64,000 nucleotides of DNA, from contig CANENE010000001.1 of the NCBI GenBank assembly GCA_947428835.1, positions 62,001 through 126,000 on the forward strand, in the 5' to 3' direction. The notes below the pieces were generated by a model. That model saw only the letters and a program-made list of their open reading frames with translations, searched no databases and was not told where the DNA came from. The position numbers and the translations under genes are program-made. The stretch is from an uncultured bacterium (lineage in GTDB: Bacteria > Cyanobacteriota > Vampirovibrionia > Gastranaerophilales > Gastranaerophilaceae). Positions 19,876 through 27,710 of this stretch are shown in pieces; the first letter of the stretch is position 1; every line of letters begins with the position of its first letter.

Positions 19876-21423
19876 ATGGATAAACTTGGGCGTATTTTGA
19901 TAATAGACGATGAAACTATGGTGACTCAAACCCTCAAAATGCTTTTGGGGCTTGAAGGTTATAGTAATGTCACAACTTTTAATGATACAAAAGAGGCCTT
20001 AGCTTATATTAAAAAAAATGAAGTCGATTTAATTATCTCGGATTTTATTATGCCATCTATGAACGGGATTGATTTTTTAAGCGAAGCAAAAAAAATCCAG
20101 CACGATATAACATCCATCCTTTTAACGGGCTACGCAGACAAACAAAACGCAATTCGCGCAATCAATGAAATCGGGATTTTTAAATACATTGAAAAACCCT
20201 GGGATAATGCCAATTTAATCATAAATATTAAAAACGCTCTGACACAAACAAGACTCAAAAAAGAGCTTGATATAAAAATTAAAGAGCTTGAAATTGCAAA
20301 TGAAAAACTTGAAAACTACTCAAAAGACCTTGAGTTGACCGTACAAGAAAGAACCAGGGAATTGTCCACAACAAATTCCAAATTAAATGCAATAATTACA
20401 AATTGCGCCGATGGCATTGTATTGTTTGACAAAGAACTCAAGATAACAGGGCTTAATAATGCAGCAATCGAGCTTTTTGGCGAGCAAAAAGATACCATAT
20501 TATCTAAAAATCTTTTTGAACTTATTGTAAGCGAAAAAAAACATCCGACATTAAAAGAGCTTGCAAGTGAAAAAAGTACGTTTTTGAGAAACTACAGCCT
20601 GATAAATTACAATAAAGATATCAAAATCCCGATAGAAATAAGTATAGCGCCTGTAATTGATGACATAAATAATTTCTTTATCGCCGTAATTCGAGATGTC
20701 ACCTATCAAAAAGAAACCCAGCGTCTAAGAGATGATTTTATTTCAACTCTTGCCCACGATTTAAGAACACCGTTATTGGCTACAATTTCAGGACTTGATT
20801 TTATCTTGGATAAGTCCTTAGGCGATATCACACAAAAGCAATCCGATCTTTTCTGCGCTATGAAAAAAAGTTCCGAAGATATGCTGGGACTTGTAAATGC
20901 TCTTCTTGAAGTATACAGATATGAAGCAGGTAAAAATTATCTGTGCAAAACAAAATTTGATATAATTAAGCTCACAAACGAATGTGAACAAGAGCTTTCG
21001 CCGCTTTTAAAGAAAAGTAAAATCAAATTTAAAATTAACAAAAAATCAGATGAACTTTTTATAAATGCGGATAAAAATGAAATCAGAAGAGTCATAATTA
21101 ATTTAATCGGAAATGCCATCAAGCACTCTCAAAACTGCGACCTTATTACAGTAAGCATTATCCAAAAAGAAAAAGATTTAATCTATGAAGTAAAAGACAA
21201 TGGAATAGGCATAAGCGAAAACGACTGCAAAAAGCTTTTCAATCGTTTTTCGCAAGGAACAAACACAAAACGCTCAAGTTCCACAGGCCTTGGCCTTTAT
21301 TTGGCGCGCCAAATAATAGAAGCACATTCAGGCAAAATTTATGTCAATTCCAAAATAAACAAAGGTTCAACTTTCACCTTTGAATTGAAAAACTCAATAA
21401 ATGATTGTAAGGTAATTTTATGA
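19876..21423 (+). CDS. REC-PAS-histidine kinase
   Basis: A 515-residue sensor kinase with an N-terminal receiver. REC is at residues 5-125 (acidic pair D11/D12, phospho-acceptor D56 in ISDFIMP, LLTGYAD, Lys in IEKPWD). A coiled coil spans about 130-165, a PAS-like domain 170-280, HisKA has LAHDLRTPL with His294, and the ATPase domain has NLIGNAIKHS, DNGIGIS and STGLGLYLA. It lacks a membrane segment, so it senses a cytoplasmic signal or receives phosphate from another kinase. Its stop overlaps the next gene's start (ATGA), indicating a coupled pair. Confidence 0.9.
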   Translation: MDKLGRILIIDDETMVTQTLKMLLGLEGYSNVTTFNDTKEALAYIKKNEVDLIISDFIMPSMNGIDFLSEAKKIQHDITSILLTGYADKQNAIRAINEIGIFKYIEKPWDNANLIINIKNALTQTRLKKELDIKIKELEIANEKLENYSKDLELTVQERTRELSTTNSKLNAIITNCADGIVLFDKELKITGLNNAAIELFGEQKDTILSKNLFELIVSEKKHPTLKELASEKSTFLRNYSLINYNKDIKIPIEISIAPVIDDINNFFIAVIRDVTYQKETQRLRDDFISTLAHDLRTPLLATISGLDFILDKSLGDITQKQSDLFCAMKKSSEDMLGLVNALLEVYRYEAGKNYLCKTKFDIIKLTNECEQELSPLLKKSKIKFKINKKSDELFINADKNEIRRVIINLIGNAIKHSQNCDLITVSIIQKEKDLIYEVKDNGIGISENDCKKLFNRFSQGTNTKRSSSTGLGLYLARQIIEAHSGKIYVNSKINKGSTFTFELKNSINDCKVIL

Positions 21424-22085
21424 TAAATATTCTACTTGTCGAAGACCATGAATTTACAAGAATGGGGCTTGCTTTAAAAATTGAAGCAACCGAAAATTTT
21501 AACCTTGTAGCTCAGGCACAAGATGGCGAAGAAGGCATCCTTCTTGCTCAAAAATACAATCCTGATGTTATCTTAATGGATATCGGTCTTCCAAAAACCG
21601 ACGGTATCACTGCAACAAAAAAAATCAAAGAAGAATTAAAACTTGACTGCGGAATTTTAATGTTTACTTCCCGCGATAATAACGAAGATATCTTTGCAGC
21701 CTTTAGAGCAGGGGCAGATGGGTATATCATGAAAGGAACATCATCAGATGATTTAATTAACGCTATTACTGCCGTAAGCCAGCATTGCGCCTGGATTGAT
21801 GCAAAAATTGCAAAAGTTGTTTTATCAAGCCTTTCGGATGATGTATCTAAGGAAGAAAATAAGAAAAATGATATTAATAAAGCAAATGAAAAATACGGTC
21901 TTACTAAAAAAGAACTTGAAGTCTTATCTTTGATTGTAGATGGCTATTCTAATCAGGAAATTTCAGAAAAACTTGTAGTTTCTATTTCAACCACAAAAGC
22001 TCACGTACATAATATCTTACAAAAACTGTATTTAAAAGACAGGACCAAAGCAGCAATTGTAGCCTTAAAAGAAGGTTTGGTATAG
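21420..22085 (+). CDS. NarL/FixJ-type response regulator
   Basis: A 221-residue two-domain regulator. The receiver has E8/D9, phospho-acceptor D54 (ILMDIGLP), Thr in MFTSRD and Lys in IMKGTS. The C-terminal LuxR-type helix-turn-helix (about 157-221) includes LTKKELEVLSLIVDGYSNQE and ISTTKAHVHNILQKL. It overlaps the kinase gene by 4 bases and is very probably its partner. The exported protein and RND-type genes follow within a few bases and may be its targets or simply cotranscribed. Confidence 0.93.
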   Translation: MINILLVEDHEFTRMGLALKIEATENFNLVAQAQDGEEGILLAQKYNPDVILMDIGLPKTDGITATKKIKEELKLDCGILMFTSRDNNEDIFAAFRAGADGYIMKGTSSDDLINAITAVSQHCAWIDAKIAKVVLSSLSDDVSKEENKKNDINKANEKYGLTKKELEVLSLIVDGYSNQEISEKLVVSISTTKAHVHNILQKLYLKDRTKAAIVALKEGLV

Positions 22086-22087
22086 TT

Positions 22088-23170
22088 TTGAAAAAGACGT
22101 TAATTTCATCATTGGTATTTTTGATGTTTTTTGTGCCAAATATTTCATTTGCACAAGATGATAATATTGATGAATTTTATAATCAGACCTTTTTTGAAAG
22201 AGCAAAAGATGTTTTAGATAAAGGAGTTCAAAAAACAAAAAACGGCTTCAACACTGCAAAAAACAAAACTAAAAGAGGTTATAAAAATCTAAAAAAAAAG
22301 TTAAAAAAGCAAGAGGCCGAAAAGAAAAAAATGGTCGAAACAAGCGATGAGTGGAAAGAGCTTGCAAAAAATGTTCCGCTTAACCAAAGAGAATTAAAAG
22401 ATGTTGAATATCCAAAATCCGATAAAAACAATTACATCCCAAAACCCTATTATATCTTTGAAAAATACAATTACCCACAGGGAAAAAGAGAACCTGATTT
22501 AACGACCCTTAAGAAAAATTTGACTCTTACGGGTGTTTTAGTCACAGATAGCAATGTTGAAGTCGGTGCTTATGTAGAATATTATTTTTCACCAAGCAGC
22601 AATCAAACATCAAGTGCGCTTTTTGTAGAAGAACTTGATACAACAAGGGGCAAAAAAGACAGAATAATTAATTTTAAACCTGAACAAAAAGAAAGAATTC
22701 CCGCTATCGAATCGGGCACGGATGAAACCTATAAAAATTTATTTTCAGCTTTAAGTATTGTGGATTGGTCAAAAGACAACAAAAGGCTGCTGGTTAAAGA
22801 AAAAATAGGCTCACATTTTGGAGGAATTTATAAAACTTATTTGTATGTGTATTATCTTGCCAAAAATGGCAAAGAAAGTTATGCAGCAAAACTATATGAC
22901 CTTGACGACACTATAAAAAATTATTTTAGAGTTTATGAAAAACTCCCCCTTGAAAAATACCGCTATGATATTAAACCTCTTGGTTTTAGTGCTGCAGAAG
23001 ATGATATTATTATCCTTCTTTGCTATGTTTATGATAAACAGAATAACAAGGTTTTTCTTGGCACATTTGGCTATGATACAATAACATCCGAAGTGATGCT
23101 TTTATCTAAAACGGATGAAAGTAATTATATTAGCGCAAACGGACTAATATTAAAGCAGATTGTACAATAA
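22088..23170 (+). CDS. exported protein of unknown function
   Basis: A 360-residue protein with a clear signal peptide (MKKTLISSLVFLMFFVPNISFA, cleavage after SFA-Q). A Lys-rich amphipathic segment (about residues 45-90, KTKNGFNTAKNKTKRGYKNL) is followed by a domain I do not recognise with many aromatic residues. The start is TTG at 22088, 2 bases after the regulator's stop; GAAGG lies about 12 bases upstream, so initiation may depend on coupling. Periplasmic or outer-membrane location is inferred. It sits between the two-component pair and the RND-type adaptor. Confidence 0.65.
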   Translation: MKKTLISSLVFLMFFVPNISFAQDDNIDEFYNQTFFERAKDVLDKGVQKTKNGFNTAKNKTKRGYKNLKKKLKKQEAEKKKMVETSDEWKELAKNVPLNQRELKDVEYPKSDKNNYIPKPYYIFEKYNYPQGKREPDLTTLKKNLTLTGVLVTDSNVEVGAYVEYYFSPSSNQTSSALFVEELDTTRGKKDRIINFKPEQKERIPAIESGTDETYKNLFSALSIVDWSKDNKRLLVKEKIGSHFGGIYKTYLYVYYLAKNGKESYAAKLYDLDDTIKNYFRVYEKLPLEKYRYDIKPLGFSAAEDDIIILLCYVYDKQNNKVFLGTFGYDTITSEVMLLSKTDESNYISANGLILKQIVQ

Positions 23171-23194
23171 TCAAAAATAATTTAAATAATTATA

Positions 23195-24232
23195 ATGAAC
23201 CTGATTAAAATCGTTATAATTATTTTTCTTCTTATTCTGCTTTGCGCCTGCAATAGCGAAAAATATACGAAAAAACCCTATATCATAACCATCAAAAAAG
23301 AAATCATAAATGATGGTGAAACATATTATGGCAAAATAAAGGCAGAAAATTTCCCGACTCTGAGCTTTCAAAGCGAAGGACAGATTGTATATTTCCCATA
23401 TTCTAAAGGTGACTTTGTAAAAAAAGGTAAAACCATCGCAAAGCTTGATAATGAATTATATGCAATTCAAAAGAAACAGGAAGAGACAACCTTAAATGAA
23501 GCTCAAATTCAATATACAAAATCAAAATCATACTACGCAAGAATGGACAAACTCCACAAAGCAGGAGGTATCTCGGATAATGACTGGGAGGATGCTTATT
23601 TTCAGCTTAAAACCAATGCACAAAAAATCAATATCCAAAAGCAAAAAATAAACTACATAAACAGGCAAATCAGATATAATAGCCTCATTGCCCCATTCGA
23701 CGGCTACATCGAAGATAAATATGCAGAACTTGGTTCTTATGTTTCAATCGGAAGTCCGGTTGTATCTTTTTTAATGGCAAAAACAAAAGTTGAAGTTGTA
23801 GTTGATAGTTTAAGCATAAATGATGTCAAAAATAATACTCCGGTTGAAGTTTCAAGAAACAATGAAACTTTCCAAGGAAAAATCACCCACATCTCTAAAA
23901 CAAGCGATAATTTAGGCGGATACTTAGTGACCATTGAATTAAACAGCCCGAATATAAAGCTATTGGATGGTCAAAGTGTGACAATTAAATTCGAACAAGA
24001 CAAAAAAGAAGCAATTTATATTTCAAAATATGCAATTTTTGAACAAGACGGGCAAAGTTATGTCTATAAAATCGCAGGCAACAATAAAAATGCAAGGATT
24101 GAGAAACAAAAAGTTGAAATTAGAAACGTAAGTTACGATAAAGTCGAAATTACACAAGGATTAAATGAAGACGATAGAATTATCGCTTCTGATATTCAAG
24201 ACTACAAAGAAGGCGAAAAATTAGAGCTATGA
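23195..24232 (+). CDS. RND/HlyD-type periplasmic adaptor lipoprotein
   Basis: A 345-residue membrane-fusion protein. LILLCAC gives a lipobox (Cys19 or so), so it is probably lipid-anchored facing the periplasm. The order is a biotinyl-lipoyl-like half (GQIVYFPYSKGDFVKKGKTIAKLD), a helical hairpin with heptad character (about 90-150), the second lipoyl half (IRYNSLIAPFDGYIEDKY), then beta-barrel and membrane-proximal regions (VTIELNSPNIKLLDGQSVTIKF; VEITQGLNEDDRIIA). Such adaptors link an inner-membrane pump to an outer-membrane channel. It overlaps the next gene by 4 bases. No TolC-like gene is in the window. Confidence 0.85.
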   Translation: MNLIKIVIIIFLLILLCACNSEKYTKKPYIITIKKEIINDGETYYGKIKAENFPTLSFQSEGQIVYFPYSKGDFVKKGKTIAKLDNELYAIQKKQEETTLNEAQIQYTKSKSYYARMDKLHKAGGISDNDWEDAYFQLKTNAQKINIQKQKINYINRQIRYNSLIAPFDGYIEDKYAELGSYVSIGSPVVSFLMAKTKVEVVVDSLSINDVKNNTPVEVSRNNETFQGKITHISKTSDNLGGYLVTIELNSPNIKLLDGQSVTIKFEQDKKEAIYISKYAIFEQDGQSYVYKIAGNNKNARIEKQKVEIRNVSYDKVEITQGLNEDDRIIASDIQDYKEGEKLEL

Positions 24233-25815
24233 AATTTGTTTTTTTAAAAAACAAGATTTTGTTAAGCCTGCTTGGTGCTTTATTTTGTATTGTAATTATA
24301 TTTTTCTTAAAGAATTTGAATAGTGATTTTGAAATAAAAATTAATCTCTATAGCCAAAATACAAGCCCGATTGCAATTGATAATACGATTGCCCAAAATG
24401 TTGAAGATTATCTTTTAAAACTCGACTGCATAAAAGACATTTATATTTTTTCTAAATATGAAAATTGCAATATCTATTGTAAAATTAATCCCTTTTGTTT
24501 AAATAAAAATAAAGCGGCAGAAAAAATCCAAAGGCAGCTTTTTAATTCTTTGAAAGATATGCCGGATGATACTATAGTTGCAATAGACGATGAATTTAAT
24601 AAAAAATATGATTATTTTGTTGTTTTTTCCAATTCTGATTTTGCAAAGCTCAAAAATCAAACAGACAGTGCTTTCAATAGACTTTTAAATAAGCAATTAG
24701 CAAATAAAATTTTAAAACTTGGCGAACAAAAAAGAGCCTGTTATATAAATTTTTCTTATAGCAATCTTGTAAAATTTGATATTTCTGTTGATGAAATAAA
24801 AGATTTAATCACACAAAATAATATCTTCCAAAATGCTGCATCAACAAATGAAAACAACAATTCTTATATGATTCAAGCTGCTGCTTCAATAAAAAATATT
24901 GATGATATTAAAAAAATTGCCATCTATTATAAAAATAAGTCTTTTTCGACTTTGCTTTCAGATATCTTTGAAATCGTAGAAAAACCTGATGAAAATCCAA
25001 ACTATCTTGTGTCATTAGATGGGCAAAAAAGCGAAGTTATCGCAATTTCTAAAAAGAAATTTATACCTGAAATATTTTTAAAAAAAACATTTGAAAATTA
25101 TACCGATTCTAAAATTATAAAAACCTCTAATTACGACACAATCAGCATTATTTTGGATAATAATTCCAAAGTCAGCTATAAAAATATAGAAGATATTAAA
25201 AATATTTTTGAAAAAGAAAATATCAAAGATGCATTGTTTTTTATCGGAATTGATACCCCAAAAACGCCTAACAATAATCTAAATTGGAAATTTTTCGAAA
25301 AAAATAAAAATAAAATTGATATTTTTATAAATAAAAAATACAAAAATAAGGCAGCAAAAATTTTAAACAACCGAAATTATAAAATTATTTCAAAAAAGGA
25401 AAAGTTGCATATAACACAAGACAGTAATATAGAGTTTTGCTATAAAAAATTTGAAAAGATAATAAGACAAAATAATGCAAAAGCAGCAAATTTTACAACT
25501 TTTAAAGAAATTTCTTCTTATTTTGATATTGATAATATCCTTTTAAATAACTACTTTTTAAATAAACAAGAAGTCTTAAATTCAATTATGGCAGCCAATG
25601 AAGGCTACTTTGCCGATTATTATTTTTTAGGTGATACAAAAGTTCCAATTTATATAAAAAATTCAGATAAAAATAACAGGAAATTTATATATCTTAAAAA
25701 ATTTAAAAATCTTTTGTATATTGAAAATTTTTTGAAAGAAAATATAAAGTATGACTTTAGCTCCATCTTAAGAAAAAATGCAAAATATATGGTTCTGTTC
25801 TACATGCAAAATTAA
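24229..25815 (+). CDS. RND porter-domain protein lacking the transporter membrane core
   Basis: A 528-residue protein with one N-terminal membrane helix (about residues 10-28). The following region reads like AcrB-type porter subdomains: the N-terminal part matches the E-x-x-I-x-x-P-I-E / L-x-x-L-P pattern loosely, then KFDISVDEIKDLITQNNIFQ corresponds to the conserved segment in which AcrB has a Leu-Ser-x-x-Asp-Val-x-x-Ala-Ile-x-x-Gln-Asn motif. A second half (about 280-528) repeats this, ending ILLNNYFLNKQEVLNSIMAA. The ten to eleven other membrane helices and their proton-relay Asp/Lys are absent, with no frameshift seen. It overlaps its adaptor gene. A normal efflux role is unlikely as it stands. 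Confidence 0.6.
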   Translation: MKFVFLKNKILLSLLGALFCIVIIFFLKNLNSDFEIKINLYSQNTSPIAIDNTIAQNVEDYLLKLDCIKDIYIFSKYENCNIYCKINPFCLNKNKAAEKIQRQLFNSLKDMPDDTIVAIDDEFNKKYDYFVVFSNSDFAKLKNQTDSAFNRLLNKQLANKILKLGEQKRACYINFSYSNLVKFDISVDEIKDLITQNNIFQNAASTNENNNSYMIQAAASIKNIDDIKKIAIYYKNKSFSTLLSDIFEIVEKPDENPNYLVSLDGQKSEVIAISKKKFIPEIFLKKTFENYTDSKIIKTSNYDTISIILDNNSKVSYKNIEDIKNIFEKENIKDALFFIGIDTPKTPNNNLNWKFFEKNKNKIDIFINKKYKNKAAKILNNRNYKIISKKEKLHITQDSNIEFCYKKFEKIIRQNNAKAANFTTFKEISSYFDIDNILLNNYFLNKQEVLNSIMAANEGYFADYYFLGDTKVPIYIKNSDKNNRKFIYLKKFKNLLYIENFLKENIKYDFSSILRKNAKYMVLFYMQN

Positions 25816-25829
25816 ACACCCAAAGCACT

Positions 25830-25855
25830 AAAAAAGCCTTTCTAATCGAAAGGCT
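25830..25855 (-). terminator. terminator for the 56-residue gene
   Basis: AGCCTTTC (25835-25842) pairs with GAAAGGCT (25848-25855) around a 5-base loop. Read on the minus strand the stem is followed by a run of T (TTTTTTAGTG), so it serves the small leftward gene, not the rightward porter gene. Confidence 0.7.
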
Positions 25856-25943
25856 CTATAACTCCAAATCCGCTATTCTCTCTCTATTAAGTATAAACTC
25901 CGTCGTTTATAAAATCACTCTTTCTCTCTACATTAATAATTCT

Positions 25944-26114
25944 TTATTTAATCCTGAAATTAATCATAGCTTTGTGGTTCATTGCAATCATCTCCATTGA
26001 GTTGAAGAAATCGTTTGGATTGATTTGAGCTTTATTTTCAAGATTAACAGTTACTTTTGAAGAATAGATTTCTGCTAATTTTTCGTCAAAGTTGTTAGTA
26101 ATTTGTAGTTTCAT
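25944..26114 (-). CDS. 56-residue small protein
   Basis: A short but well-formed gene: AAGGAT about 10 bases before the ATG, 56 sense codons, TAA, then a Rho-independent terminator 90 bases on. The protein starts MKLQITNNFDEKLAEIYSSK and ends NHKAMINFRIK; it is mildly acidic in the first half, with Met-rich SMEMIAMNHKAM. No signal peptide, membrane helix or known motif is visible. Upstream DNA contains AT-rich promoter-like sequence (TATATATAAAGTATATATAA). It stands alone between the porter gene and a dispersed repeat. Function unknown. Confidence 0.6.
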   Translation of the reverse strand: MKLQITNNFDEKLAEIYSSKVTVNLENKAQINPNDFFNSMEMIAMNHKAMINFRIK

Positions 26115-26263
26115 CTTCGATATCCTTTTTGTAACTGCCTTACATATATATAAAGTATATATAAGGTATAGAATTTCAGTTTTTATTTATTTTGTTACAT
26201 ATCTTTACAATAACGTTACTTTACAGCAATAATTTAAACAATCATCATCTTGAACTAAAAACT

Positions 26264-26367
26264 CGTCACCCTGAACTTGTTTCAGGGTCTAATCAGGTTT
26301 GAAACATTACATAAAATCCATCATTTCACACTAACACCTCAGATGCGCAAACATGTCCAGCATGACG
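26264..26367. repeat. dispersed palindromic repeat, copy 1
   Basis: Begins CGTCACCCTGAACTTGTTTC and ends with GTCCAGCATGACG. The opening contains an inverted repeat (CCCTGAA..TTCAGGG). A second, better-conserved copy lies at 27470-27570. The flanking DNA from 26115 to 26417 holds no other feature that I can see except the promoter region of the small gene. Confidence 0.7.
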
Positions 26368-26417
26368 TATTCCGTACATTAATTGCTTACAACATCACAA
26401 GAAAAGTTTAATAATAA

Positions 26418-26825
26418 CTAATCCTTCTTATCGTCCTTGGGTTTATTTCTTCTTCCTCGTTTTAAATTGTTAGCTATGTTTCTTTCTTGTACTTCTTTAG
26501 TAATCTTAGCATTTTCTTCTATTAGCAACAAAGCTTCATACTTGTTTTTAGAAAAACTTCTTTCCATTTCAAGCATACTTAGCATCATTTTTGCTCCTGA
26601 AATATTTAATCCCGATTTTACAAGTAAACGATAAACCACTTGTCCCAATTCAATATCTTTAAGAGTGTAACACCTTCTTTTGTTTTTCTTTCTTTTTGGA
26701 ACCAACAATCCTTGCTTGTCCCATATTCTAAGTGTCCTTGGGTGCACTCCAAGGTAACTTGCTACATAGCTTATTGCAACGTTAAAATCTTTTTTATTTT
26801 TACCTAATCCGTTTTTGGGCTTCAT
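26418..26825 (-). CDS. HspR-like MerR-family regulator
   Basis: A 135-residue DNA-binding protein. YVASYLGVHPRTLRIWDKQG is the winged helix-turn-helix of MerR proteins, and the HPxTLRxxDxxGL pattern is typical of HspR, the repressor of dnaK operons. KRRCYTLKDIELGQVV forms the wing, and a helical region with GLNISGAKMMLSMLE follows, also HspR-like. No Cys cluster for metal sensing is visible. It is divergent from a small XRE gene, with a perfect palindrome between them. No chaperone genes are nearby, so its target is unknown; it may regulate its own region. Confidence 0.75.
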   Translation of the reverse strand: MKPKNGLGKNKKDFNVAISYVASYLGVHPRTLRIWDKQGLLVPKRKKNKRRCYTLKDIELGQVVYRLLVKSGLNISGAKMMLSMLEMERSFSKNKYEALLLIEENAKITKEVQERNIANNLKRGRRNKPKDDKKD

Positions 26826-26854
26826 TAAATAAACCTTAATTTAGTATCAAACTG

Positions 26855-26868
26855 TTGAGATATCTCAA
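26855..26868. promoter_or_regulatory. 14-bp perfect palindrome, probable operator
   Basis: TTGAGATATCTCAA is a perfect dyad located between the divergent MerR-like gene (start 26825) and XRE-like gene (start 26904). Its right half with flank, TATCTCAATGA, recurs at 27136 before the second XRE gene. Either regulator could bind it. Confidence 0.5.
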
Positions 26869-26903
26869 TGACATTTATTTTATTATAGTCAATAATTGAG
26901 AAA

Positions 26904-27125
26904 ATGCAATATGCAAATTTTGGAAATTTCATAAGAAAAAAGAGACAGCGGCAAAATAAAACTTTAAACGCTTTTGCTTTTGATTGCGGAATCGAACCTG
27001 CTACATTAAGCAACTTTGAAAGAGGTAAGTGCGATATTTTATTCCAAACTTTTACGAAAATTGCATATGGTTTTAATAATTCACCTGCAGGTTTATTGTT
27101 TGAATATGAAAGCAATAAATGTTAG
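26904..27125 (+). CDS. small XRE-like helix-turn-helix protein
   Basis: A 73-residue single-domain protein of the Xre/Cro type: FGNFIRKKRQRQNKTLNAFA is helices 1-2, CGIEPATLSNFERGKCDILF the turn and recognition helix, and FTKIAYGFNNSPAGLLFEYE the closing helices. It is similar in layout and ending (NxSPAxxLxE(F/Y)E) to the protein encoded at 27178, so the two look like an old tandem duplication. ATG 26904 fits the domain boundary; no strong ribosome site is seen, and the promoter may overlap the palindrome at 26855, giving a possibly leaderless message. Confidence 0.65.
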   Translation: MQYANFGNFIRKKRQRQNKTLNAFAFDCGIEPATLSNFERGKCDILFQTFTKIAYGFNNSPAGLLFEYESNKC

Positions 27126-27135
27126 ATTGTTGTAT

Positions 27136-27146
27136 TATCTCAATGA
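27136..27146. promoter_or_regulatory. repeat of the operator half-site
   Basis: TATCTCAATGA here is identical to the sequence at 26861-26871, and both are followed by similar AT-rich DNA (ACATTTATTT versus AATTATTTCT). Each copy lies about 35-45 bases before an XRE-type gene, which supports shared control. Confidence 0.4.
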
Positions 27147-27177
27147 AATTATTTCTACGATACACCATAATTAACAA

Positions 27178-27393
27178 ATGCGCTACAATGAATTAGGAAA
27201 ATATATAAAACTTAAGCGCGAAGCAGCAGAAATATCATTAAATAATTTTGCAATTAATAATGATATAGACCCTGCTATTTTGTCAAGAATAGAGAATTTA
27301 AAACAAAATATTAAACTAAACATTTTAGAAAAAATTGCTGGTGGTTTTAATAAATCCCCTGCTGAATTTTTAACCGAATTTGAGAATTTTTAA
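27178..27393 (+). CDS. small XRE-like helix-turn-helix protein, second copy
   Basis: A 71-residue protein with the same fold: YNELGKYIKLKREAAEISLN, then NNDIDPAILSRIENLKQNIK as the recognition region and KIAGGFNKSPAEFLTEFENF at the end. The last 20 residues closely parallel those of the protein at 26904. It probably forms a dimer that binds the TATCTCAATGA site. It starts 52 bases after its neighbour and is followed by dispersed repeats rather than another gene. Confidence 0.65.
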   Translation: MRYNELGKYIKLKREAAEISLNNFAINNDIDPAILSRIENLKQNIKLNILEKIAGGFNKSPAEFLTEFENF

Positions 27394-27407
27394 GTAAATT
27401 AATTCCT

Positions 27408-27446
27408 GGATTGCCGCGTCGAACTTCGTTCTCCTTGCAATGACGG
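27408..27446. repeat. dispersed palindromic repeat, GGATTGCC type
   Basis: GGATTGCCGCGTCGAACTTC opens the element and GCAATGACGG closes it, so ATTGC..GCAAT pairs at the ends. Related fragments lie at 27598-27692 and 44002-44102. These look like REP or miniature-element remnants. Confidence 0.65.
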
Positions 27447-27469
27447 TACAAAACAATAATTCATACACC

Positions 27470-27570
27470 CGTCACCCTGAACTCGTTTCAGGGTCTGCCA
27501 AGTATAGTAAAAATAAAAATTTATCATTACATCCCTACATATCAGATGCTGAAACAAGTTCAGCATGACA
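27470..27570. repeat. dispersed palindromic repeat, copy 2
   Basis: CGTCACCCTGAACTCGTTTC begins the element and GCTGAAACAAGTTCAGCATG ends it. Both ends are themselves inverted repeats and the two ends are related to each other. It matches the element at 26264. Confidence 0.7.
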
Positions 27571-27597
27571 TGTTGTAGGCATCAATTTATACTATCG

Positions 27598-27692
27598 TCA
27601 TTGCTCAACGAAGTGAAGCAGCCCTGCTCCCATGGGTTTGGATACCTGCATCAATGCACCGGATTGCCGCGGCACCAAAGTGCCTCGCAATC
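27598..27692. repeat. cluster of partial GGATTGCC-type repeats
   Basis: CGTCATTGCTCAACGAAGTG and GGATTGCCGCGGCACCAAAG are fragments of the same family as 27408, in opposite orientations. No gene is seen between 27394 and 27710; the whole interval is repeat material. Confidence 0.55.
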
Positions 27693-27710
27693 ACAGTTAA
27701 ATATAAAAAT

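Noticed and set aside
26825-27115. 96-residue minus-strand frame opposite the first XRE gene
   Set aside because: It covers the operator palindrome and has no site; the plus-strand protein is a clear helix-turn-helix.
27394-27710. CRISPR array
   Set aside because: The repeats are palindromic and irregularly spaced with no unique spacers of constant length, and no cas genes exist in the window.
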